Shown here one piece after another: positions 49,601-60,175 of a DNA stretch of 64,000 nucleotides. The notes beneath the pieces are model-generated. The model made no database searches. It was not told the origin of the DNA and was given only the letters and a program-made list of their open reading frames with translations. The position numbers and the translations under genes are program-made. Positions within the stretch are counted from its first letter, which is position 1. Each line of letters begins with the position of its first letter. The stretch is from positions 60,026,512-60,090,511 of the forward strand of contig NC_088301.1 of assembly GCF_032854445.1 (NCBI RefSeq), read 5' to 3'. This DNA comes from Liolophura sinensis. Its lineage: Eukaryota > Mollusca > Polyplacophora > Chitonida > Chitonidae.

Positions 49601-50120
49601 ACTAGGTGCCTTGGGTTGTGTAGTACAGCACAGCCTTACTGGATTCCCTCCAGATCATTTTATCATCAGCCTTTAATCTCCCATATTTATTTTGGGCAGC
49701 CAGACAGCTTTCATGAAATAGATGAAAGGCTTGTCAGAAGACAAATATTATGTGCGCGTATGTATCAACAGGAATGCAACATCGTGCATTGTATCCAATG
49801 TATGAAGTATGAACATGAAATAGCAGTATGCTAGTCATTGTTAAATTGTACAGGACTTTATATGAATATGGATGAAATCCCTTGACAGGAAATAAACAAA
49901 GGAACATATCCTTATAACATATACTAGGAATTCTAGGACGAACTAGAAATAGTATGTATTAAATCTGAAGTCTAGATTGCGATAGTAAAAAGACTTCAGT
50001 TAAAGACTTAAAAACTGAATTCAGTTAAAGACTTACTTCTAGTCTACATAAGCATGCTTTCACCTTTAATTTAAACAAACTTTTAAGAGAACAGTAAAAC
50101 TTACCTGCGCTTTCTGCCAT
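46671..50120 (-). CDS. Four-exon gene for a 134-residue protein of unknown family
   Basis: Predicted coding exons on the minus strand are 50105-50120, 47989-48044, 47768-47822 and 46671-46948. Borders are GT/AG and phases agree at all three junctions. The sum is 405 bases, an exact number of codons including the stop. Exon 1 reads ATGGCAGAAAGCGCAG before a strong GTAAGT donor. Exon 2 (after ACCCAG) encodes DSMPCFQELKRKFGENVE. Exon 3 encodes GGNAQPGAESPDVSLPTI and has the weakest acceptor. The last exon encodes about 91 residues, with ISDLSPGVKIRGPRGQAIIL, a predicted helical stretch around QISELKGLQYFLEGLQ, then AHDLCEEMWAVRKFRWRAS and a Tyr-Tyr end. No signal peptide or membrane segment is visible. 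I do not recognise the family and assign no function. The middle exons are less certain than the first and last. Confidence 0.55.
47377..47628 (-). mobile_element. Near-complete tRNA-derived SINE with 12-bp target duplication
   Basis: Reading the minus strand, the element starts GCAGTTGGTTAGCGCGCTAG. It has an A-box-like TTGGTTAGCGCG and a B-box-like GAGTTCAAATC, then a body with GGTCTGCCAGCAACCTGTGG and AGTGAAATATTCTTGAGTAC, and ends in AAATAAATAAAT. ACAGTATCTTGA is present unchanged on both sides (47365-47376 and 47629-47640). This is the best copy of the family in the window. It lies in the last intron proposed for the minus-strand gene, antisense to nothing, since gene and SINE share orientation. 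Confidence 0.92.
48045..50104 (-). other. Intron 1 of the minus-strand gene
   Basis: About 2.1 kb between the first coding exon and exon 2. It contains no array and no recognised mobile element. Open frames within it (for example 49535-49834 and 48653-48847) are unsupported. Confidence 0.5.
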
Positions 50121-51500
50121 GCTCGAATTTCCTCTTTTCAGCGACCACCTTCACTGAGAAAACAGTTTTCAAAGACAAGGGTTCGCCCAGGAGTGTAACC
50201 AAACTAATTTCCACTGTAATTCATGTCACAAAGCCTGGTGAATTCCTGTGCGATGTATTTCACTAGATCCAAAAAAGAGTATATTGCCTGAACACAAATC
50301 CACGGAGAATGGTCACGCGTCGGCCATCTGGAAAAGTAATACTCGACTCCGCTATCCACCCAGGAGAGCTTTCTTCCAGTGGGCACGAAACATTAAGTTT
50401 TGTGGGCTATCTGTTTCAGTGACACTCGCCTATTCCCGGCGTAGTACCCACAGATACGTCCTCGTTTGTATGTGTCTGCCTCCAGAAAACACATGTGCCC
50501 GCGTCTAAAATTGATGATCACCAAGATCAGTCAGTGGGCCGAAATGAACATGATGTCGGTAGCCGGCAATAGAAAGATCCGATAGGGCTGTTCACGGCAC
50601 GATAAGGCTGCGGAGGAGAGGCGCACGGCGCTGGCTGAATTACGATACCAATGTAGCCCTATACCGTACGTCTCCGCCTTGGGCCACGTTCGCTCTGATA
50701 TCTTGGAAATCTGCAGAATGACGGTTTCAAGGCGGAGGTAGAACGCGGCCCTAACATTCGGAGGTGCACTCTTCGCATGTCCACGCATCCCTGAGGGTTG
50801 ACTGCCTGTCACCTAACACGTGGGTACCTGCAAACTACATCATAAACTCCCAAAAGACGACTGTCATTCGGTAATGTATCAACATTACTTTGTGGAATTT
50901 AGTAAGGCAAAGTATAATGTACCTGTTTACAGATAAAAATCGCAATAACTATGGGAAAATACTTGCAATCATGAAGTTTCCCCACCCCAATAATTATGTC
51001 CTGTCACCGAATTGGTGATGTCTACTTGGCAGGTTATACTCATCAAACTACTGCGGGCATCCGTTTTGTACAAGCTGGTGTGGGTATGTTTCCAGGACCG
51101 CCTAAATGGTCAAAATGACAAGTATCTTTACGATTTGTACTAACTTTATTCAAAAGTTGCAAAACGTTGTTTCTCAAGAGTACAGCAGCATTTGATGCTG
51201 TCTTTGACCGCTCCCTTCATCAATTAAGTCCTAAACGTTTAGGTACTCTTTGAATTCTGATATTATAAATATGTGCATCGTTGACGTGAAGAGATTGTAA
51301 ATTTATACATTTAGTACCGTGACTGCTTTCCTTCTGGCTGTGACCAGAACTGGAAGTTCTGCCTAAAACAAAGTTATTTTGACTTTTACCTGGATTTATG
51401 CGTACGAGTTCACCTGTAAATACATATATATACGAGACGGTTAGACAATGTTAACAATAAAACTGAACAATAAGAAAATATTATTCATAACATTTTTATT
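50121..51500. other. Putative 5' region of the minus-strand gene, CpG-richer patch
   Basis: From about 50270 to 50820 the sequence has clearly more CpG than the rest of the window (GGCCACGTTCGC, CGGCGCTGGCTG, CCGCGT and others). This fits a promoter or untranslated first exon upstream of the ATG at 50120, or an unrelated repeat. A 93-codon minus-strand frame at 50531-50812 has no domain I recognise. No TATA box stands out. Confidence 0.4.
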
Positions 51501-52970
51501 TTTTAGGTAATCGCTGCACCAGCTAAGGGAATAGATATCAAAATCATCAGTACCCACGGTAATGTCAACTGTTCAACTGAACAAATTAAGATTTTAAACT
51601 TAGCCCTTGATTTTACACCTACCCCTATGTCTAACTCGGATGACTTTTGTAAAGACACCTGAAAATTTAGTAGAAAACTTTAACCCAGATAGCAATAAAA
51701 TAAGCCCCCAAAGTGATAGTAGGCCTACATTAGATTTAGCAACGATGATCAGTGGGAACTATTTACTGACAGGTTAAACAACCTACCTCTAGCATCATCG
51801 TGAAAGGCGAAATCTAATGTTTTCTACTCTCAAAAGATTGCAATTACAATCTATTTATAGCAACCCATATACCATCATCAAAGAAGCAGACAAGCTGTAG
51901 CTATTACGGTCGGAGTTACTATAAAAACAAAATTCTAAAAATGCTCAATTATAAGCAGACATACAGACATATTTCAAGTAATCCTGATAATAGCATTTTA
52001 ACGAAACCTCGTAAGTTAGTTCGTATATACGAACACCTCCTCACGTAAAAAGGGATTATTTAACGAATCCAAAACCAGCGATTTTTATGGCATGCCAAAA
52101 ATTCATAAATTAGCGCAATTCAGGAATGCTATTGAAAGTCAAAAATCGGAATACATTACTCTATCAGATTATTACACACACATAAGATTAAGGCATCTTA
52201 CGGATATCTTATTTAGATTATTTCTAGATTACATTAAAAGTTTACTTTAGGACAACTCTTTTATCATTACCTCATGAAGTAGAGGGAGATGATACAATGG
52301 CTACATTTCACGTACATAATATTGTATTCCACACGGCTTAGGGCTAAGAGCCGTACAATTTTGGCGTACTAAAGCCTCTAGCTCACTCCACCAACGTTTT
52401 AAGTGAATTCATTAGTGATAGTATTAAATTTATTTTGAACAATAATTCATTTTGCTTCAATGATGAATACTACGTGCAAATTTTAGGTACTGCCACGAGA
52501 ACCAAAATAGCCCCAATATACGCAACATTAGTAATGGAATTTCTTGAAATTAAATTGTACGAAATATTTAACTGAATATGGGTAAAATTTTTGGAATATT
52601 AGTTTGTTTCTTGGTAATCAAGAATGTTACAGTCAAATTTCTGTTGGATATCTTTAATGCACTGCATCCTCACATTTCTTGTACTATGGATGAAATTATA
52701 TCAGTATTCCTTTCTAAGATATTCTGGTTGTTATATCTGGACCAACCTATACCCAGTTATATCCTCATTTTAGTTCCAATCACACCAGTCACACACGGAA
52801 AATATCCCTTATTCACTGGCTATACGGGTGTGTACGATTGTCATCAACCCAACTATTCGCAATTAAACTTATTGAATTAATGTCTGCCTTATTCTGAAAA
52901 GGGATTAATAGAAGTTGGGAAAAGAAAAGTTTTATCGCACTCCATAAGCGTTTCAAGACAAATCTCACAC
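51500..52970 (+). pseudogene. Decayed Penelope-like retroelement reverse transcriptase
   Basis: Translations in shifting frames keep the order of a Penelope-type reverse transcriptase. There is an N-terminal phrase, STEQIKILNLALDFTPTP, near 51570. IIKEADK lies near 51870, and a broken version of the FYGMPKIHK block near 52080. A TSLYSNIP-like block lies near 52320, and NNNSFCFNDEYYVQILGTAT near 52440-52500, followed by an AP.YATLVMEFLE block. The thumb-like part with NALHPHI lies near 52640. Stops and frameshifts break every block, and the catalytic Asp-Asp region is not readable. No GIY-YIG endonuclease was found before the SINE at 53071. It is a dead fragment. Confidence 0.75.
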
Positions 52971-53070
52971 ACAAAAAAAACTCAAAACAGTATCCCTTTT
53001 ATATCTACTTACAATCCCAGCAATAGTAATATACTCCCCATAATACTGAATACGTTACCTATACTGAACA

Positions 53071-53246
53071 GGTGGGAGGAAACCGGATAGAGTCCGGGGA
53101 AAACCCACGATCATCCGCAGATTGCTGGCAGACCTTGCCATGTACGGCCAGAGAGGAATCCAGCATGAGCTGGACTTGAACTCACAGCGACCGCATTGGT
53201 GAGAGGCTCCTGGGTCATTACGCTGCGCTAGCGCGCTAACCAGCCA
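53071..53246 (-). mobile_element. Tail-truncated tRNA-derived SINE
   Basis: Minus-strand head GGTTAGCGCGCTAGCGCAGC, box-B-like GAGTTCAAGTCC and body GGTCTGCCAGCAATCTGCGG match the copy at 47377-47628. The AAAT-rich tail and about 60 bases of body are lost, and the copy abuts the dead Penelope-like segment. Confidence 0.85.
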
Positions 53247-53787
53247 CCTTACCCTTTTTGATCTGTCACTGCATAAAGCTTGACGAGCTGTTATACTCCA
53301 TTCCTTGATAGGAGCAAGACGTTCGAAAGTCTCATTTGTTTTTTTTTATTCTGTCATTTCTCCACATCAGAAAATCGCTACATCATCCGTGATTCTCGAT
53401 TGCCATTGACTGATTGGGCGAATTAAAATGTTGATACAAACTTGTCAGAGCTACAGGCCACACCCACACATGGTATATATTGGTGGTTTAACTAGTTTGT
53501 ATCTTGCGCAGTAACTGAATAAGCCTGACAATGTCGACCTCGTAATGCTACATCCCATGGCGCGTCAATGAATCATAACGCCATTATATCTGCGCTGTTT
53601 GCAGTGGACATGGCTTGCATGATTTTTGTTAGCTCAGCTTGGTATATGCGCAAGAATAGTTTCCTGTGATAAATACTGTGTAGACAAAATCGTTATCCAT
53701 GTGTTGATAAGGGTATGTGGGGATTTAAACCCTAGCTGTGTGTAAAACTTTAACACCGAGTTCTCGGTATAAATCGCACACAGATAT

Positions 53788-54085
53788 TACTAACGCTGTA
53801 CTCAAGAATTTTCACTATTATAATTTATTTTCATCAGGTTTATAGACGGAGGAAACCGAAGTGCACTGAGTAACGGCCAGTGGACAGATATACATGGCAC
53901 ATTTCCTGACGAAGTGCCCTGAGTAACTCGCGGTCAGTCGACAGGCATACATGGCACATTTCCTGACAAAGTGCCCTGAGTAACTCGCGGCCAATGGACA
54001 GGTATACATGGCATACTTCCTGACGAAGTGCCCTGAGTAACTCGAGGCCAGTGGACAGGTATACATGGCACACTTCCTGACTTCA
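53788..54085. repeat. 57-bp tandem repeat, 4 copies, next to a SINE-like scrap
   Basis: Units contain CTGACGAAGTGCCCTGAGTA, ACTCGCGGCCAGTGGACAGG and TATACATGGCACATTTC. The preceding 80 bases start ACGCTGTACTCAAGAATTTT and include GGAGGAAACCG, phrases from the SINE family, so the array may have grown from a SINE-derived piece. Since 57 is divisible by three, the minus strand stays open for 125 codons with CAMYTCPLA repeats. This is not taken as a gene. Confidence 0.8.
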
Positions 54086-55771
54086 TGCAGCTGCACTCTA
54101 ACGCACCACTTCCTTGTTTGGGCCGTACAGTTAAGGGCGTGATCATCGCAACGAGCAAGCAATCTAACCTTCTGACAGAATAATTTAGACTTCAATTAAG
54201 GACATCAATTAATGAAGTTTTGGGGAAAATCTAGTCAACAGTTTCTTATATATGCACAATATGTGGGTTGAATTAAAAGAAATGTATGCTGTTATCTATA
54301 TATTTCTTATACGCATATAGATGTCTTTAATTCTGCACTCTATTGATTCAGAATATACACCCGCCATATATAGGCGGTGAAAGGCGCGAAAATTGCCCTT
54401 TATGTGTTGTAACCTTTACACGCCGATGTATAACGCTAGACTGCCACATACCTCGCATAATATTTTCTTCTCTGGAACTATTTTGAACCCATACATATAT
54501 TAAGAAATTGTTGAAAATTAATTGACAAAGCTTCCCACTGTTTCGACAAGGAGAAACATCACGCGTTTGCACGGTTGGGTGACGTCTTTGAAAGGCTTCA
54601 TGACGCGCTTTAAGAAATCCCTCGGCTTTCGTATAACGCTCCCATACTTGCATACCGGTATACATGATTTGTGAAGATAAACATCATGCAGCAGGTTGTC
54701 TGGGAGGAGCCAATTCTCTCGCTCATGATAAAAAAATAATAAGAAAACAACTTGACAGACGTCGAGTAAGACCGAATGCTCGAAAGTCGTTGCTAGCTTA
54801 TGTGGTGGGCAGGCGGGTGCCAAAATGGTGATAGAAGGTGATGATGTGTAGATATTTCCTGTATTTACATATATACACATATAGTTGTTTAATCATAAGG
54901 ATCATAATGGATATACAGCATATATATAGTGGTATTTCAGATGTCTGCCATGGGCGTGAAACATTTAGTGCTAGTTCAATTATTCCATGGGTGTGCGGCA
55001 TCTATAGAAAAAAAGGGTAATCCATTATGTCAGTAAGTCAGAACTGCCCACGAATGTTGGCACAAAAAACCGTTTTTTGACGGTCTTGGCCGGTAAGCCT
55101 ATATCATAAAATTGACATTTTCTTCAGCCAAAAAAATAAAATATATATAATAAAAATAACTGCTTCCTTGTTAGTGAAAAGCAAGTCTTCAAGAGAACTT
55201 CATATAAAACCAAAGGAAAATCTCTACACATGCAACAGCACCCCTATCCCTGAATATCGTACTACAAGATCCACGAGAAGCTCCAAATTTGCATCTCATG
55301 CTGGGATTGAACACGTAGTGCTTATAGCAATTCAAAGATAGGCTTTCGTCTCATCCATACGACCCCCACCCCACCACACCCCACCCCGACCACCACTCGC
55401 TCCCCTCAACCTCCACCTCCACCTCCACCACCACCACAAATCCCACGTTAACAGAACATGTATAGATGGTAGTTTGTAAACGGTTTCGTGGATGCGCCAC
55501 AGGGAAGTGTTGTGTTTTAAGGGCCTTTGAAGCTTCACTTGCTGTGAAGCTGCGGGTAAAAACATTTCAACGGTTGGCCGTCAGAAGCAGAGTGTCTTGT
55601 CAGGTACTATCTAGTTAAACATTCCCCATGGCGTACCTGGGGCCTGGATGAAGTGTTTTTGAGTAATATACCTTAACTATAGATGCTTTAGTCTGCAGCT
55701 CATTTTGCAAGTAAATATAGATATACGAGTCAAACTGCATTCATATAGTAGTATAGGCTGCTGTACATACA

Positions 55772-55773
<2 letters not shown>

Positions 55774-55850
<77 letters not shown>
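55774..55850. repeat. (TA)n microsatellite
   Basis: An uninterrupted run of about 38 TA dinucleotides. It is likely to be polymorphic and prone to assembly slippage. Confidence 0.95.
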
Positions 55851-55852
<2 letters not shown>

Positions 55853-56749
55853 AGGCTGTTGTGGTATACATACCAACGTTCCTCCAAAGAAACAAGCTAA
55901 TTTAAAAGATCCAGAAAGCTATATACAAAACATGTCTTGGCTTGAAGTCAATATCTCATGCCATATAACTGTATTACTGGTCCATATGCACATCAAAGTT
56001 AGTATTGTCCATTGCTCTTGGTAGGTCACAGTGACATTGTTTTTCCTGTTTTTGTCCCGCAACTCCTTTTCTCCGAAGAAGGAAAAATGTTTCTACTGGT
56101 TTGAGTGTAGTCCATCGAACCTGAAACAAAGCTTTTTTCTGTTTTGCATAGGATGTCTTTTCATTTTAGGCTTTACTCCAATGAAACGTGATGCAAAGTT
56201 GGGTTCAAATATCTTTAATTCAACCAGAAAGGTTTCTCCAAGATCCAACTGAAAGCATTCCTCACGGGCACAATAAGATCATTCATGCCCACATACATTG
56301 AAAATTAAGTGAATGTAGGTAGATTATTATAATTTATTAAATTGATTTGTGATATATGTAGGCCCGATGTGTGTATATGAACTGGCCGGTTTTAATTTTA
56401 TTGTACCGGCACAGAACCCCCTCTCACTCCTACCAAACGTAGGGCGCAGGTATGGGTATAAATACACAGAGCGAGTGAGTGATACCGTAGCCTATTCTGA
56501 CGGCTTATCCGCGAGAATCGCGATATGGCTAATGGTATACATAATGCCACTTTTAAAACTCTTCCTTTCTATCTAGCCGAACACCGATTATCGTCTAGAC
56601 GAGACCAATAAATCACATGCTGGTCGCCATCTGCCCAGATGGTCACTGCCCAGGTCAGGGTCTTATTCCGGGCAGTCCAACTAAATCGTTCATTAACTCC
56701 TTGCGCCATCGTGGCAACGTCAAGCTCCCCATGCGAGCTCTCATACATG

Positions 56750-56990
56750 TCTCATTATATTTTAACCCATCAGAGCTACCAGAATATTTTACTGAAGCTG
56801 AGTGTCCATATACAGTTTCACTTTATTTTAACTCAGTGAAGTTGAGAGTCCATACCAGTTTAATTTCATTTTAAAACAACAGAATTAGGGGGATATTTTA
56901 AGGAAGTTGGGTGTCCACACCAGTTTCATTTTATTTTAACACAGCAAAGTTAGCAGTTTATTTTAATGAAGTTGAGTGACCATACTCTCT
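56750..56990. repeat. Diverged repeat, period about 65 bp, 4 copies
   Basis: Copies share GAAGTTGAGTGTCCATACCA, GTTTCATTTTATTTTAAC and CAGC followed by GTTA. One copy is shortened to 44 bases. Confidence 0.7.
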
Positions 56991-57700
56991 GTGCCATGAT
57001 GTATGGATTTGGAAATAACTAAAAAAAAAGAAAGGATGTCAGCTGATTTGATCTTAGTTTCTTTTTTTTGTCTACATTATCATATTTTTTTAGGCTGTGG
57101 TGAATTTAGAAAGCATTTCCTCAGTAATCGTATTAGCCTATTTACATGTAGTGTTTTAATAGTTATTTTCTGCAATGTTAGCCTGTTTAAATGTTAGAGA
57201 CAACATGTAACATTCAAAGGAGCACCATGCATTGGCTATACTTGCAAGTTTATATAATTCAGCTTTTGTGATGTGAAAAGTTGTTAATATCGGGTAGTAC
57301 AATACTATAAATATAACTCAATAATTAAGCGGATTAGGTCGTAGACGATTAGAGCGTAGGCGGATGTGAAATGTTACTGGTACAGTAACTAGGGTCTATA
57401 TACAGAGCAGTAGACAAGACTAACATCCCTTCTACTCCTCCCTTGTGCACAGCCCAGCGCAAGATTAATATAACGCAGAACTCTGTAAATATTAATGATT
57501 CTTCACCCATAATTCGGATATAATCCATATCCATTAAATTACCGCTATAGGTACGTTATGAAAGCGCCCCACTCTTGAACCCTACGTATTCTCCGCTCTC
57601 CTGTGTTGGAGTACAAAAAGGTGTGCATGGCGTATTCACAGGCGAATTTCATCAAACGGCGCAAAAGAGCATTTGTACTTTTTTCGTAATACTTTAAGAA

Positions 57701-60144
57701 ATGAAGATCAGAGTACGACATAACAGAGCAACCAAGGCTTTGGAGGTTGAAAGTGGGAGTCTGAAACTTTGTCAACTGAAAGACATCGTTTTCACTATTA
57801 TCCCCGGCTTGGGGTATGTTCTACAGGTTCTACTTCATGTCAGTCATGTCACTTCGGCTTCACCAGTTTACCTAGTTGTGGACGCTCGGTACCATTGTTG
57901 CTTTGCAGCATGGCTTATTTTTGAAGATATTTTCCCGATAAATGTCGTCAATCAGAAAGTCGACATTTTAGGAAGGATTTCACATTGTAACTCTCGTGCC
58001 TGCCCCACTCGATAGATAGATTAGTTACATCATGGAAGTATATACATGTATAGCAGGAACAAGTTGGGCTCTTCAAGGTGTTCAGTGTACAATACCGACA
58101 CAGCAGGACTCGGGCTTTGTTTTAACAGGGGATTAACCTGTCTGCCTTGTGACAGGTCTTCTCGCTCTCGAGACTATAGCAGATTTTGACACCTGGCGTA
58201 ATAGGTACTCAGGATGCATCCCAGTCGTGCGTCACTTGTTCACAACAGAGCCCCCTGTTCAGGCGGCGAGTAATGAATACAGAACAACAGAATGGTTGTC
58301 AAATCACTTTGCCGGTTTCCTTTCCCAGTATCATGTTTTAAAGTAAATAACATTATAAACAAAAACATGCTACCAGTAGTTGAATGGTAATGACCGCACT
58401 TGCATGGTTTGTATGCCCTATAAAGACAACAATTTCTGATTTGTTACCGTACATTTTAAAACCCTTTCCAAGCAAATGAAGATACCACTATTTATACATA
58501 CATATGAACTTATCATGAATGCTTATTTCTGTCCAATCATTAAAAAGTGTTTTAAGAATATATTTACAAACAGTTCTAATATAAAGACTTTTTCATCAAT
58601 TTAATATTTTTTTCATCGATTCATGAGTCCCCAGCCGAAAATGGACACGAATAAGTTTCCAGACATTTTCTTTCGCAGTGCTTCAGTGGAGCGAATTGAA
58701 ATGTGATGCATTGTTTCGCCATGACATACAGATCACGTTTGAATTTCCGTCCGTTTCCTCCTCATTTTCAACAAAATTATGGCAGTTTGTGTCCAATATT
58801 TTCTGTATCTCTGACGATAATTTGGAGTGTGTATTTTTGCTTTGCACCATTTCACCTGAAAACTCTTTAAAATCTGGATGAAATATAGCTAGGCCTACTG
58901 GCTGATACAGTTACTCGTGTAGAGAAAACTCAACTTCTTGTCGTTAATTCGAATTTCTGTTTATGACATTTCACCATAAAGAGCCATTTTTAAGTAATCA
59001 TAAAACAACATGCTGCCAAGATATATATTATAACTGTGGAGGTTTAAATCATTCCCGTCTAGTGGGATTTGAATTTGCCATTAAGTGGCATAATTGTCTG
59101 ACCACTATTTGTGCCTAATATCTATAACAAGGTACATAACTTCAGTGCCTAGGAAGAAGACCCAACTTTTTATAACTGGACACAAAACACAGAAAAATTG
59201 TCCAATCTCAACCAAACGACATTCGTTCAAAAGATGACACATTAAGCTCTACACTGGTGTATAAATTGGCCCACAAACGCTCGCAAAGGCCCGGTGAGAT
59301 GTGGTATCATACATCGGACATCATAGACTGCCTGGTCGCAGGAGGATTCATTCAGAGTAGAAAGGCACATCTGGTATGGCTGGCCGACTCGCTGGGCTGA
59401 CTGGCTGAGTTGTTCCTCCTTCCATATATACCTACATGGTTACATTTATTGCAACTACAGTTTGCCGAGGTGTTAAACTGGGAGATGAAGCTAAGTGTAT
59501 TTGACTATGTTGGAGAAGGAAAGAATTGGGTGATGCCAGTATTTGTTTTTGGCCTGCTTGTTGAATGTTCATTTTGAAAGCAAATTCGTCAATGAAAATA
59601 TGTGACTCTCTCACCAGACCTTATATCTATAAAATTGATAAAAGTCGACAAAATTGCATTGTGCTTTTTATTGCTTGAATTTGTTGAGTTGATATGATAA
59701 ATTGAACTGTATGAACACTGCTTCTGAGAGATGTCAGCAGTGATGTGTGATTTCAGTGGATTGGAGTCAACCTTTCCCAACTGTCAATCAAGGACATGCA
59801 ATTGACCAGCCATAAGCAGCATTGTTGCAAATAGGTCAGCTGGATGGTTACAAATGTTCAATCTATCTGTGATGCCATGACGTCACAACTGCTTTCACCG
59901 TGAATAGAATGAAAGTAATGTCATGAGAAAGTGTGCTGGGATATGGGATGTGTTGGAATCATCCTTATATTTCTAATTATCACAAGTCATTGCACTTTAT
60001 AGGTGAATACTGAATTTATATAATTAGTCATTGTGGATTTCAAGGAATGCTACAAACACAAATGACAGAGACAGGAACATTAATTTAAATACCTGTTATA
60101 ATGCTAATAATGTTACACCCCCCCTCCCCCCCAAATATAAAACC

Positions 60145-60175
<31 letters not shown>

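Larger units (their letters stand above)
54086..57700. other. Upstream region of FBXO7, unassigned DNA
   Basis: No exon is supported. It includes a C-rich tract of CCACC and CCACCACCA near 55365-55440 whose complement is G-rich, the AT microsatellite and the 65-bp repeat listed below. The last 150 bases before the FBXO7 start contain several CpGs but no clear TATA box. Confidence 0.55.

Noticed and set aside
54348-54880. Overlapping minus-strand open frames of 105 and 120 codons
   Set aside because: No recognised motif, no phase-compatible splice sites and no conserved composition. They also overlap each other in different frames.
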